Positions 53,172-64,000 of a stretch of DNA of 64,000 bases are shown here, piece by piece (the first letter of the stretch is position 1; every line of letters starts with the position of its first letter). Position numbers and translations under genes: made by a program. The DNA comes from Tolypeutes matacus (Eukaryota > Chordata > Mammalia > Cingulata > Chlamyphoridae), in the NCBI GenBank assembly GCA_026826555.1, contig JAKSZT010020697.1, forward strand, positions 1,833,685-1,897,684, in the 5' to 3' direction. The notes beneath the pieces are model-generated. The model did no database searches. It saw only the letters and a program-made list of their open reading frames with translations, and had not been told where the DNA came from.

Positions 53172-54823
53172 ATATGTTGTTGAATATGATTAAGAAGTAT
53201 TTTGTTGAGGATTTTAGCATCTAGGTTCATCAGAGGAATTAGTCTGTAATTTTCCTATCTTGTGGTATCTTTGTTTTTGGTATTAGGGTAATGTTGGCAT
53301 CGTAGAATGAGTTAGGCAATATTCCTTCTACTTCTATTTTTTGGAAGAGCTTAAGCAGAATTGGTGTTAGCTCTTTCCAGAATGTTTGGTAGAATTCAGC
53401 TGTGAAGCCATCTCGTCCTGGGCTCTTCTTAGTTGGGAGGTTTTTGAGGACTGAGTCAATCTCTTTACCTGGAATTGGTCTGTTGGGTTCATCAATTTCA
53501 TCTTTCATCATTGTGGGCTGTTTTTGCATTTCTAGAAACTTGTCCATTTCCTCTAAATTATCTTTCTTGTTGGCATATAATTTTTCAAAGTATCCTCTTA
53601 TGATACTCTTTATTTTTGTGGGGTCAGTATTGATATCCCCTTGCTCATTCCTTATTTCATGTATTTGCATCTGTTCTCTTTTTTCCTTTGTTAGTATAGC
53701 TGAGGGTTTGTCAATTTTATTGATATTCTTGAAGAACCAGCTTTTGGTTTTGTTTATTTTTTCTCATGCTTTCTTATTCTCTATTTCATTTAGTTCTGCT
53801 CTAATCTTTGTTATTTTCTTCTTTCTACTTCCTTTAGGTTTAGTTTGTTGTTTTTCCAATTCCTCCAAGTGTGCAGTTAGGTCTTCAATTTTAGCTCTTT
53901 CTTCTTTTTTAACATATGAATTTATGGCTATGAACTTCCCTCTCAGGACAGCTTTGGCTGCATCCCATAGGTTTTGGTATGTTGTGTTGTTGTTTTCATT
54001 AGTTTCGAGGGAGTTACAGTTTTCTTTTGAGATTTCCTCTTTGACCCACTGTTTGTCTAAGAGTGTGTTGTTTAACTTCCATATCCTTGTGCCTAACCTG
54101 TTTCTCTGGCCCTTAGTGATTTCCAGTTTCATTCCATTGTGGTCAGAGAAATTACTTTGTATAATCTCAACCTTTCTGAATTCATTGAGAGTTGTTCTGT
54201 GGCCTAGCATGTGTTCTATCTTGGAGTATGATCCATGTGCTCTTGAGAAGAATGTAAATCTTGCTGTATTTGGATGTATAGTTCTCTATATGTATATTAA
54301 GTTGAGGTCCTCTGATGTATTGTTGAGGGTCTTTGTTTCTTTTTTTATTCTCTATCTAGATGTTCTGTCGAATGATGATAATGGTGTACTAAAGTCCCAC
54401 ACTATAATTGTAGCAGCATTTATTTCTCCACTTAACTTTTTAGAGTTTGCCTCATGTATTTTGAGGCACCACAATTAGGTGTGTAAATGTTTGTTTGTTC
54501 TCTCTTCTTGAGAGATTACCCCTTTTACTAATATATATAGTGTCCATCTTTTTCTCTTAAAATAGTTTTGCATTTAATGTCTATTTTGTCTGGTATTAGA
54601 ATAGCTACTCCTGCCCTTTTTTGGCTATTGTTAGCTTGTAAAATTGTTTTCCAGCCATTTACTTTCAGCCTCCTTGAATCCCTGAGTCAAATGTGGGTTT
54701 CTTGTAGACAGCTTATAGATGGATCATATTTCTTTATCCATTCTGCCAATCTGTGTCTCTTGAGTGGTGAATTTAATCCACAAACATTCAGTTGTATTAC
54801 AACAAATTTCTTACTTCAGCCAT
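53172..54823 (-). pseudogene. L1-2 ORF2, N-terminal half
   Basis: The start is at 54823. Endonuclease wording appears at 53764-54210 ([21 protein letters not shown]) and reverse transcriptase at 53239-53670 ([15 protein letters not shown], where R replaces the usual P). An early stop and several shifts make it inactive. A 358-codon frame on the opposite strand (53402-54478) is only its antisense shadow. Confidence 0.88.
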
Positions 54824-54849
54824 ATTTTCTTTGGAATAATGTATGTCAT

Positions 54850-55855
54850 ATGTTGTTTTGTTTCTGTTTTTGTCTTTTTAGTTGTTTTTAAACTCTCCTC
54901 CAACTCACCCTCCTTGATTTTTCCTTTCAACTTATAGAACTTCCTTTAGTATTTCTTGAAGTGCTGGTTTCTTATTGACATACTCTCTTAATTTCTGTTT
55001 ATCTGTGAATATTTTGAACTCTACATCATTTTTGAATGCCATTTTTGCTGGATAGAGAATTCATGGCTGGAAGTTTTTTTCTTTTAGTACTTTGATCCTG
55101 TCATACCACTGTCTTCTTTCCTCCATGGTTTCAGATGAGAAATCAGCATTTAATCTTATTGTGCTTCCATTGTATGTGATGGTTCTCTTTTCTCTTGCTG
55201 CCTTGAGTATTTTCTCTTTGTCTTGAGCATTGGACATTTTGACAAGTTTATGCCTTGGAGTTGACCTGTTGGGATTTATACTGTTTGGGGTGTGCTTTGC
55301 TTCCTGGATATGCACATCAATCTCTCTTATTAGGGTTGGGTTGTTTTCTACCATTATTTTCTACAACACTCCTCCTGTTCCCTGTCTCTTCTCTTCTCCT
55401 TTTGGGATGCCCATAATGCATAATTCTGTACATTTTGTGTTGTCTCTTAAATCCCTGAGTCCCTACTGGATTTTTTTTTTTTTGGTCTATCTGTTCTACT
55501 ATCTGGTTGATTTCAGCTGTATTGTCTTCCACATCACTAATTCTTTCTTCTGCCTCTTCAAATCTGGTTTTATGTGAATCTGTCTTTTTTATTTCCTTGA
55601 TTGTTCATTAATCACCATCATATCAGTTATCTTTTTTTGTATGTTTACAATTTCTTCAGTATGTTCTCCCAGTGTCTTCTTTATATCGTTAATCTCTTCC
55701 TTCACTTCATTAAGTTGGTTCATGATATTAGTTTGGGAATCTTTGATTAGTTGTTTGTTGTTCTCCATATGTTCCCGGTTTTTGTTTTGTTCATTGGAGT
55801 GGTCCCTGTCTTCCTGTTTCTCAGTGTGCTTTTCAATTTTTTTTGCCCTCTAGTC
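54850..55855 (-). pseudogene. L1-2 ORF1, broken
   Basis: The C-terminal domain at 55061-55354 shows K-E-K-I-L-K-A-A-R-E-K-R-T-I-T-Y and L-K-E-K-N-F-Q-P, as in L1-1. Upstream coiled-coil pieces at 55317-55532 and beyond are in other frames. Several shifts. Confidence 0.85.
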
Positions 55856-56772
55856 ACCATTTTTTCTTGCTGGGTTCATTCAGTTGATTAGCTTCTCTCT
55901 CTCCTCTAGAATTTTATTTAGCTTGTGGTTCTTTTTTTGTGTTAAATTTTCTCTTTGATACTTTTTCTTCTTATTTTGTTTCCTTGCTTCTTTCTATGTT
56001 ACCTTGAAGTCAAAAGATTAGTGCCAGAGGAATTGAAAGATGTGAGAAAGGAAAAAGGATAATAGTAATATTGATAATAGTTGGAGAAGGGCCAAATAGG
56101 ACTTAGTGAAATGAATATTTAACTTGTGTAGGCAGTTTAGAGTGATAGGAAAAACAGTGGAGTACCTGCAATGGATTGGGAAACCAAATAGAGGAATGAA
56201 TATATATAATGATTTAGAAGGCTAGAATGATGAGGAGGGAGAGAAAGAGTAAAGAAAGAGCTAAAAGGTAGAAGCTAATATTAATTTAAAAAAAGAGGAA
56301 ACAAAAATAGATAGAACAGACATTGACAACCTTAAGTTGTGGGCTAATGAAAATGTGTGCTATCTAAGAACCACAACAGAAATCACAAGGCAGAGAGATG
56401 AAGGAATGATAAGAGATAGCTTGGGATACAATAACAATATAGACAGAGAATGTGAAATCACTGAAGAAGCACAGCAAAGAAGAGGTAAGCTAGCAGCACT
56501 TAATTTAAAAAATGAAGGAGAACAGAAAGGGGAGAAGAAAGAGGAAAGAAATGCAAGAGACAACAAACAAACAAAGAAAAACCAAACAACCACACAAGCA
56601 AGCAGTCAAACAAAGCTAAGGAAGAAGTGTTCCTTCTAGGGTCCTTGTGGGTCCTCTCAGCCTGCTTGCATTCATCAATTTCCCTTCAGGGTTCTATCTG
56701 CATGTTTTGAGGCAGATTTTTGGTATTAAACTAAATTAAAAAGAGATGTTCACTTTTTAAAGTGACTGTCTT

Positions 56773-56804
<32 letters not shown>

Positions 56805-57462
56805 ATATAAGGGACCCAAAAGAACTCCTCTGCTAGATCACCCCCTTCACTGAGGGGACACTAAATAGACTCGTGGAAACTGATCAAGCCCTTCCCACTT
56901 CCTGGACTCCCCAGGGGAGCTGAAGCTCTGATGCTTGTCAGTGCAGAGTGATAAAATTGGCTGACTCTGCCCCTTCTGGGGCCAAACCTCAGTGTCAGTG
57001 GGCTCCTGGGTAAATCAGGTTTCCTCAGCAGATTCACCTCTCTCCTCAGCCTGGTGCTGTTTCAAGCTGGCTTATCTGCTCCCCAAAGATGTGAGGAGGT
57101 CCAGGCAGCCAAATCCACAGAAGTTAAACCCCTCTCCACCTTCGGTCAGAGCCCTCCCTCCCTCAGAGAATGCTCCCTCACACCAGGAGCAGGAGTCACG
57201 GGGGCAGGATTCATGGCTCAAACCAACCATTTTCCCTGTGGGTGGGACTCAGCCATCTGAGTTAACCACCACAAGCAGGCTTAAAACTCATGAATCTCTA
57301 CCGATTACTCCACACTGTTGATCTGACTGCTGCTAGATGACCCAAGCTTCTCACTCTGTGTGCCCACAGCACAGACCCTTGGGCAGAACCTTGTCCACAA
57401 TTGGCCATCCTCAGAGAGCTAGTAAGTGAGTAACCTCCTAAACCAATGCCATCTTGCCACTT
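55856..57462 (-). promoter_or_regulatory. L1-2 5' UTR
   Basis: Colinear with the L1-1 5' UTR but more decayed and CpG-poor. A YY1 site (CAAGATGGC on minus) lies at 57448-57456, next to the element's end. It contains a (TG)n tract at 56777-56803. Confidence 0.85.
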
Positions 57463-57475
57463 CAATAGCATATTT
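57463..57475 (+). repeat. L1-2 target-site duplication, right
   Basis: caatagcatattt, identical to 38573-38585. Confidence 0.9.
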
Positions 57476-57630
57476 AAAATATTTATAACAAAGTGGTCTT
57501 GAACTAGAAGTGTAGGGTTGTTCAACATACAAAACTCAATCGATCTAATACACTAAATAAATAGAATGAAGGAGAAAAACTACATGATTATCTCAATACA
57601 TTCAGAAAAGACATTTACAAAATCCAGCAC
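57476..57630 (+). mobile_element. Old L1 ORF2 fragment, right part
   Basis: Sense ORF2: 'gttgttcaacatacaaaact' (57518) and 'cattcagaaaagacatttac' (57600) are the region after the G-P-D-G-F motif found at 38130, so it continues the host L1 of 37887-38572. Confidence 0.75.
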
Positions 57631-58178
57631 TGTGACAGTTTGAAGCTTTTTGTGCATCCCAGAAAAGATGATCTTCTTAGAGCTAATCCACTCCTGTATG
57701 TGTAAACCTATTTTCGGACAGAATTCTTGATTGAATTACTTCTTTGGAGACCCTTGATTGGACTGTGACCTAGTGTGCCTCCTGAACCTCTTACTAGAGT
57801 TCTTTACAGAGGACTAAAATCAATAGACACACAAGAAAAAACTGAAGAAAAAAATAAAAAGCAACAAAACTGCAGAGATGGAGAGAAGGAACACAGGAGC
57901 TCAGAGAACAACCTGAGAGAGTGGAAACCACAGGTGGAGGAGCCAGAAGCTGAAGCAATGAGAATCAGAGGAGAAGCAAATTCCTTCATGTGTCTGCCTC
58001 TTGGTAGGAGTCCAGAATCAGCAACAGCTCAGTATTGGTGAGAAAGCATCTCTGATATACCTGATATGGGCATTTTCACTGCCTCAGAACTGTAAAATTT
58101 TATGCTAATAAATTTTTATTTTAAATGCCAACACATTTCTGAAATATTATTCACAGCATCTCCAAGCAAACTAAAACA
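57631..58178 (+). repeat. MaLR-type 5' LTR
   Basis: TGTGACAGTTTGAAGC ... AGCAAACTAAAACA. It has the polyadenylation-type 'gctaataaatttttat' region near 58104. Same family as 5205, 7357 and 37280. Confidence 0.8.
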
Positions 58179-58184
58179 GAAATT

Positions 58185-58200
58185 TTTACCAGAAGTGGGG
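58185..58200 (+). promoter_or_regulatory. Putative primer binding site, tRNA-Leu type
   Basis: 'taccagaagtgggg' (58187-58200) lies 8 bases after the LTR. MaLR elements carry a Leu-type site of similar wording; one or two changes are visible. Confidence 0.5.
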
Positions 58201-58339
58201 TGCCACTGCTATGCAAATACCAAAAATGTTTGAACAGTTTTATAAATGGGTAAAGGGTAGATTTTGGAAGAATTGTGTGAACCTTGATAGAAAAGGTCTT
58301 GATTGCTTTAAAGAGACTGTTAGCAGAAGTATGGACACC

Positions 58340-58377
58340 AAGCTACTTTTTTGAAATTGTTTTATTGTTACAAAACC

Positions 58378-58412
<35 letters not shown>

Positions 58413-58842
58413 TTCATTCATTCATTCATTCATTCATTCATTTTTAAAATTTCTCCCCTGCCCCACTGTTTTTGTGCTCACTGTCTGCTTTCTGTGTATA
58501 TTCATTGTGTGTTCTTCTGTGTCTGCTTGTCTTCACTTTAGGCAGCATTGGGAACTGATCCTGGGGCCTTATGGAGTGGAAGAGAGGCACTCGATCTCTT
58601 GTGCCACCTCAACTCCCTGGTATGCTGCATATCTTATCATCTCTTTTTGTTGCATCATCTTGCTGCACCAGCTCTCCATGTGAGCCAGCACACTGAATGG
58701 ACTGGCTCTCTGCTTGGACCAACTCACTGCACAGCCCAGCTTGCCTTCACCAGGAGACCCTGGGAATTGAACTCTACATCTCCTATATGGTAAATGGGAG
58801 CCCAATCACTTGAACTACAGCTGCTTCCCTAAAGTTACTTTT
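58340..58842 (-). mobile_element. Long DAS-family SINE inside the MaLR element
   Basis: About 480 bases on minus. The tRNA-like head, read from 58830, starts GGGAAGCAGCTGTAGTTCAA and includes a B box (GGTTCAATTCC-like, at about 58764). A second box-B-like stretch lies near 58560 (GGATCAGTTCCC). The tail is (TTTA)n and (TTCA)n at 58378-58441. Flanking repeats aagctactttt (58340-58350) and aagttactttt (58832-58842) differ by one base. The two tRNA-like parts suggest a dimeric or extended form compared with 38361. Confidence 0.8.
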
Positions 58843-60012
58843 GATGAGGACTTAGACAGAAATGATGACCATGTCATTGCAAACTAGAAGGAAGTTGATC
58901 TGTGCTTTAAACTGGCAGAGAACTTGACAAAATTGACTCCTGATGTTAGATAGAAGACAGAATTTGAAAGTGTTGATTTTGGATATTTAGCTGGGGAGAT
59001 TTCCAAATAAAATGTAGAATGCGCAACCTAGCTTCACCTTGCAGCTTATAACAAAATACAAGATGAAAGGGATAAACAGAGAGCTGAAATCCTGGGCACA
59101 AAGAAACTGGAAATTGATGGTTAGGGAAATACAAGCTTCCAGAAAATGAATCTCCAGAGAATAAAGCCACATGTGAGGATTTAACTGAACATGGAATGAA
59201 CCAGTCATCTTAGTGTAGTCCAGGATTGGATATGCAATTATCCAGGAAGGTTTTGTGGGAAGTCTTACTATCTGATGGCTTGAAAACCTGTTTCTTGCAT
59301 GATAAGCTAACATGTTTTTTGTGAGATCTGTATGAATGAAAGCTCTGTCAGAGGGAACTAAAAGGGACAGAAAAGGGAAGGACTGAAGGAAAAATACCTT
59401 CAAAGGAAAACCCTGGAAGCTGAAGTCTGGGCCTTCTCAGTCCAAGAAAGGGACCCCATCCATGTGTGCAGAAAGGGAGAGTTCTCTCCAGCATTTGAAG
59501 AGGGTGGGTTTTCTGCCCTGTATTTCAGGGAGAGTGCTGCCACCTCAGGTTTTTAAGAGGGGAAAGCAAATTCAGCTGGAAGCTGGGGAGATTTGGATCA
59601 CTACCTCACTGCTCAGAGTGAGTTGGGCCTGTGAGGATCTGAGGAGAAGAAAACATCATTCTACAGATGACTAAGACTTGAAAATTTAATGAAGTATGCT
59701 CTGCAGGTTTTCAGAACTGTTTGGGATACATGAACCCTGTTTCCTTCCAATTTATTCATATGGCAAAGGAAAAGTTTATCTTGTGACAGTCTCTATATAT
59801 TGTAAGCTGATAACATGTTTTCTAAGTTTCACAGGTCTAAAGCCAGAGGGGAATTTTGCACCCAAACAGATGGTGAGTCCATAACTGATTTTTAGGAAAT
59901 TTTGTACTTAGCATTGTTACAGAAATGATATAAGGCTTTGGAAATATTGTGATGGATTGAATCTATTTTGCATATCAAAGAACACTTTTTTTTCAGTATG
60001 TAGAAGGTGAGA

Positions 60013-60615
60013 AGTGGCAGTCTGAGGATTTTTATGGATCCCAGAAAGGATCATGTTCTTGGAGTTAATCCATTTCTGTGGGTGTGGAGTACTTTGATTG
60101 GCATGGATTCAGTTGAGGGGTCTTGGATAAGATTACTTCAGTGAGACGTAACCCAGAGTGGGTCTTGGTCCTCTTGTTTGAGTCCTTTATAAACAGAGGA
60201 CTGAAAGCACAGAGAAATGCAGAAAAAGGTGGCAGAGAAAAAAATCAAGAGGCTGAAATAAAGGTCCCAGGTCTCAGAGACTGGAATCAACACAGCACAG
60301 AGGCTCAAAGAGGGGATCAAGAGGAGAGGGGAAAGATGAACCACATGTTAGATCAGCCATAGCTTAGCTTGGGGAGAAATGAAGCCTGCAGCAATCCAGA
60401 GACCCAGCCTGGCAAAACTGTCATTGTGTCTTGCCACATGGCAGGGATCCAGGATGACCAGCAGTTGACATTTGTTAAAACAGCACCTCTGATGATGCCT
60501 TGATTAGGACCTTTTCCTGCCTCAGAACTGTAAGCTTTTAACCTAATAAATTCCCATTTTAAAATCTACCCTATCTCTGGTATATTTCTCCCTGTAGCTT
60601 TTAGAAAACCAAAAT
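60013..60615 (+). repeat. MaLR-type 3' LTR
   Basis: Parallels the 5' LTR from 'tggcagtctgaggattttta' (60015) to 'cctaataaattcccatttta' (60541) and the end near 60615. Clearly diverged from 57631-58178, so the element is old. Confidence 0.75.
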
Positions 60616-60960
60616 AGATTTACTATCCAGATTATACAAATAATTCTTACAACTCATCAACAAACAATTCAATTAAAAAATGAGTAAAATACTTGATTAG
60701 CTGTTTATCCAAAGATGATACTCAAATATCAAAATACTATAAAATTATCGCCCATTGTGTATTTTTGAATCTTTGGTTCCAATAGTTGAAATGTTGGAAG
60801 AAGACAGCAAAAACCATGTCTTTTTTAGGGACTGGAAATACTATCCTTACAAAGGAATAGGTAATTGATATCCCCCCAAAGTCTTATATTAATCACACTT
60901 ATTTTTCTAGCAAATATCTGCAACTATATTCATGCACAGCAAAACTGAATTTAAGGAATA
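60616..60960 (+). mobile_element. Old L1 ORF2 fragment
   Basis: 'caactcatcaacaaacaatt' (60651) and the following 'aaaaaatgagtaaaatac' is ORF2 wording, further 3' than the piece at 57476-57630. It may belong to the same host L1 with a deletion or be a separate copy. Confidence 0.5.
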
Positions 60961-62194
60961 AAAAAAAAAAAAACTTGTATCCCACTCAATTGTAACTTTC
61001 AATTCTGAATGGTAAGGAAATAAAATTATGAAGTACATTTTGTATGGTCCTTAAATTATAATTTATTTTCCCCCTACACAAAGAAAACTTTGGTATAAAA
61101 TTGGCTTCCCATTTTCCTACTGACTGTAAGGATCTTTAACCTTTCTTGGAGAGTACTATGTGGCCTCTACCCTATCACAACCCTCTTCATTTGTCCATCT
61201 TAATATTATATTATATTTTGTAACATCATTTATAGCCATTTCAAATTTTCATATTGGACCATTTCCCTTTGCTTTCATTTACAAGTTTTCTCCATAGAGT
61301 TTTAGCTCTCAGTCCATAGATTGTGTGTCTGGTATTCTGCTGTATCTGTAGGTGCTAGAAATCTCCTGGTTCAAAGAAATATTTCAAAACTATTTGTTGA
61401 ATGAATAAAAGTATTTGTAAATGACCTTACATGGTAGGAAATATCTCTTTATTCCCCATTTTAAGAGGGTTTAAAATTGAGTCTGTTAAATCCAATGAAA
61501 TTGAACATGTCCTGATTAGGTTAAGTATACATTTATTCAGAGTATATAAGCTGGAATGCAGCTCTGATTAGAGTTATCAACTGTTTTTCTTTTTATAAGA
61601 AAATTATACTAAGCATTTCACCAGAGAAGAAGACATTGAGTAGTTTAGCTTTGGAAGAAGAGAAAGTACTCCTTTCCTCAGAATCTAGTTGATATCACTC
61701 TCTTCTACAGTTTCAATTCTGTTGTGTACTCCATAAAATCTGTTATGAGCCAGAATCATTCAATTCCCATAAGTACTGTCAATTTTCATACATTTTTCCT
61801 ATGACAGAAACTTTCTTAAAACTTGAAATGTTTTTGAGGTCTATGTTTATTTCCCCCATTTACTTCACTTTCTTGTGCATTTTGGCACCCCTTATTTAAA
61901 GAAGAAAATTGAAGTTTCTACCTTAATCTCCTATCATTTCAAAACATCCTCCAGTTAAATTTATATTTTCTCACCTTAAGTTCACTACTGTTGATAGGAA
62001 AGTTTTAAAATATCTCTATATCCACTGAATGCTTTTTCATGTTACATGATTCCGCAACAATTTCCTCTACATTTCATATTCCCCTGGTCTCCTAGGACAC
62101 AACACTATCCTGTTTTTTCTTTTTCTGTAGGCAAGCTTTCTTGGCATTTGATGAATAATTCTTAAACATTAAATGTTGGGAATCCAAAGAACTT
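60961..62194. other. Unassigned AT-rich intergenic DNA
   Basis: No gene or clear repeat. An A run lies at 60960-60973. Small minus frames near 62092-62286 overlap the start of the following L1. Confidence 0.5.
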
Positions 62195-64000
62195 GTGGAG
62201 GAGAAGTAACAAGATGGCATCTCTCTCACAAAAAATGGCTGAGTGGAGGCAAAATCCTGCCAGAGTGAGCTATTTTGGGAACCCACAGAGTGGGGGGTTT
62301 TGGGGGCATCAATCTGGAGGAAGCTGGATGAAGAGATAAATTGCTCAAGATAAAACCATGAGTTTTTGGTCCCTGTGGTTGAGACTGTGGGCAGTTAAGC
62401 CCCACCCTCAAGGCATAAAGTTGCTGTGAGCCTTGACTTCCATCACAGGCAACACAGCAGGAAGGAGAGTGCTATGAGAGTAGAAGAATTCTGGCAAAAG
62501 ATGGAGAAGGGTTTCCTTTCAGTTGGTTTGGTTGCCTGAACCCCAACTGGAGCATACCAATTGGCTAAAAGTATAATCAAGAAGAGGGGAGAGGTGAATC
62601 TGCTGAGGCAGCCTGATTTACTTACCACTTTGGGATAGTGCAACTTGCCCTAGTAGAGGGCACAGTCAAGCAATTGATTAGTCTCATGGTGAAAACTATC
62701 AAAATTTCAACTCCCCTAAGGGAGGTGGGCAGTCAGAAGTGCTTAATAAGCTTCCAAGAGCCCATTTACAGTCCCCTCAGAGGAAAGAGTGGTCTGCAAG
62801 AAGGTTGAGAGACATTTATTTGCCGTGAATTCACTCACCAGGGTCCCACTTGAATTTCAAAAAGGAACTCAATCTGATCAGGGTATGTGAGGGGGGTTCT
62901 TCTCACACAAGCTATTTATCCTGCTGCCCTGGGAGAGAAAGCAATAAGAATAGAAAAGGGGCAGGGACAGACTCCTAAGCAGCAGGAATCAATGCAACTG
63001 CAAAAAGTCAAACCTGGCAGAGGGAAAGTGACTGAATAGCTGTGTGAAGAGCTAACTGACCCAACAAGAAAGTTTAGTTCAGTGGAAGAGTGCCCACCAT
63101 GAATATTTGAGTCCCTAGTTCAATTCCTGGCTCAGTATTGATTCACTGAGATATCAAACATCCAGCTGATACTTCAAGACAGGGAAACATTGACATTGCT
63201 TTGTATTAGCTTCACATGGGTCTCTTATTCTTCCTTAAAAAAGGTTATTTCTTGTTTAAAATTTAACCTACTCAAAAAAAAACCATTTCAAAACCTTCAG
63301 AGATCAGTCTGCAGGGCAACTGATTGATGAACATTTGCAGTGAGAGAAGCCCCTCAGGGGTCTAAGAGGGAAGACTGCTTTTCCTTAGTATTGGTTTGAC
63401 TGCTTGCTTGTGTGTTTATATGTTTTTTCTTCTTTTTCTTTCCTCTTTCTCCCCCCTCCCACCATTTTAAAATTAGGTGCTGCTGCGTTATTTCTTGTTG
63501 GCTGTGTTTCCTCTTCCTTGGTTCCCCTTTTTCTGTGTATATCAATTTTGTCTACCAATGTTATCTCTTTACCTACTTTCATCTTTCTGTCTTCCAATTT
63601 CTGTTGTTGTTCTTACATTCCACCTTTCTTTGTTTAGTCCTCAATTTTTCTGGTTTTTATTTTTATCTCATCTATTTGATTTTATTTCTTTTATTAATTT
63701 TTTTCTTTTTGTTTTTTCTTTCCTCCTTCCCTCTATACTCAGCATTCTGGCCTTTTAATTCATTCTATATATTTTTCTCTATTGGACTTCCCATTTCACT
63801 TTTTTATTCCCACTACTCTACACTGTTTACAGGAGTTAAATATTCATTTTCCTAAGTCTTATGTGGTTCTTCTCATTTTTATTATTATTACTATTATACT
63901 TTTTGTTTTCTTACCTCTCTCACTTTCTCCAGCCCCAAAATTTTTCCTTCAAGGGAACATAGACAGCAGTAAGAAAATAGAATAAGAGAAACAAAGTCTC
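62195..64000 (+). mobile_element. L1 5' UTR (plus strand), runs off the window
   Basis: A YY1 site CAAGATGGC at 62210-62218 marks the element's 5' end. The end of the window ('aagggaacatagacagcagt', 63952) matches the L1-2 and L1-1 5' UTR region just before ORF1 (compare minus strand near 55995 and 51515). In between lies a long pyrimidine-rich tract (63420-63930). The open frames inside that tract (up to 147 codons) are low-complexity F/L/S strings, not genes. ORF1 would start beyond 64000. Confidence 0.7.
63068..63240 (+). mobile_element. tRNA-derived SINE inside the L1 5' UTR
   Basis: A perfect A box (TAGTTCAGTGG, 63075-63085) and B box (AGTTCAATTCC, 63117-63127). It lacks a clear A tail or target duplication; the right border is uncertain. 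It differs from the DAS head, so it may be another tRNA-related family. Confidence 0.6.

Larger units (their letters stand above)
53172..57462 (-). mobile_element. L1-2 (full-length, older), 5' portion
   Basis: The N-terminal part of ORF2 (53172-54823), ORF1 (about 54850-55855) and the 5' UTR (about 55856-57462) of the L1 interrupted by L1-1. It joins 38586-43342 at the shared 16-base target site. Confidence 0.92.
57631..60615 (+). mobile_element. ERVL-MaLR-type element with both LTRs
   Basis: 5' LTR 57631-58178, internal part 58179-60012, 3' LTR 60013-60615. The internal sequence starts at a 'taccagaagtgggg' stretch and runs through 'tataaatgggtaaagggtag' and 'gaaaaggtcttgattgcttt' in the order known from MaLR internal (THE1/MLT1) sequences. 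These are distant, gag-only-derived relatives of ERVL. No open gag survives. A long SINE sits at 58351-58830. Confidence 0.75.

Noticed and set aside
53402..54478. A 358-codon open frame on the plus strand with hydrophobic character
   Set aside because: It is exactly antisense to L1-2 ORF2. A-rich coding DNA read backwards gives long F/L/S-rich frames; similar ones occur at 48899-49477 and 49541-49987.
58378..58441. TTTA/TTCA array as a stand-alone microsatellite
   Set aside because: It is the tail of the minus-strand SINE at 58340-58842.
63412..63855. Overlapping open frames of up to 147 codons that look like membrane proteins
   Set aside because: They lie in a pyrimidine-rich tract of an L1 5' UTR; the F/L/S composition follows from T-rich DNA in all three frames.
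1..64000. CRISPR arrays, bacterial operons, phage or plasmid features, tRNA or rRNA genes
   Set aside because: The DNA is clearly mammalian; the A/B boxes found belong to SINEs with tails and target duplications, and no regularly spaced repeats occur.

Overview
This window is repeat-dense mammalian nuclear DNA with no intact host gene. It most likely comes from an armadillo-lineage xenarthran (Dasypus or a close relative). The lineage call rests on several copies of the tRNA-derived SINE that I recognise as the armadillo DAS family, on L1 elements with unusual 2.6-2.8 kb 3' UTRs, and on a MaLR-like LTR family repeated across the window. I could run no database search, so repeat family names are recognition calls.

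Layout. 1-2735: an ancient L1 carrying a hAT-type MITE and an unclassified LTR-like insertion. 2736-9290: L1 3' ends, two MaLR-like LTRs (5205-5768 and 7357-8007), MIR fragments and a SINE. 9300-10220: a minus-strand processed pseudogene of UTP11. 10550-16925: mostly unassigned sequence with MIR and L2 relics. 16926-23556: opposing L1 remnants. 23557-37077: two related class II (betaretrovirus-like) endogenous retroviruses, ERV-A (23557-31233) and ERV-B (31580-37077), both inserted in one L1 3' UTR, 346 bases apart. 37145-57630: an old L1 that received a full-length L1 (L1-2, target duplications at 38573-38585 and 57463-57475), which then received another full-length L1 (L1-1, duplications at 43343-43358 and 53156-53171). 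57631-60615: a two-LTR MaLR-type element. 62195-64000: the 5' UTR of another plus-strand L1 that runs off the window.

The most interesting part is the ERV pair. Both copies lack reverse transcriptase, RNase H and at least the first half of integrase. In that place both carry the same AT-rich non-coding block, with an integrase C-terminal stub after it. ERV-A keeps a broken env; ERV-B has lost env but keeps a broken gag, dUTPase and protease. Both also carry part of a second gag/pro-like module after the first. The LTR pairs differ greatly in divergence (about a tenth in ERV-A, about 2-2.5% in ERV-B by hand count). This looks like a pol-less family copied in trans over a long time, analogous in logic to mouse ETn. 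ERV-B also has a roughly 220-base patch where more than thirty A positions of ERV-A read as G, which suggests RNA editing.

Smaller items: a 74-base U4 snRNA retropseudogene with a 16-base target duplication inside the 3' UTR of L1-1, a probable 3' transduction at the end of L1-1, and one assembly gap (Ns at 45911-45920) that falls inside a repeat. Every reading frame longer than about 60 codons that I could assign belongs to L1, an ERV or the pseudogene, or is antisense or low-complexity sequence.
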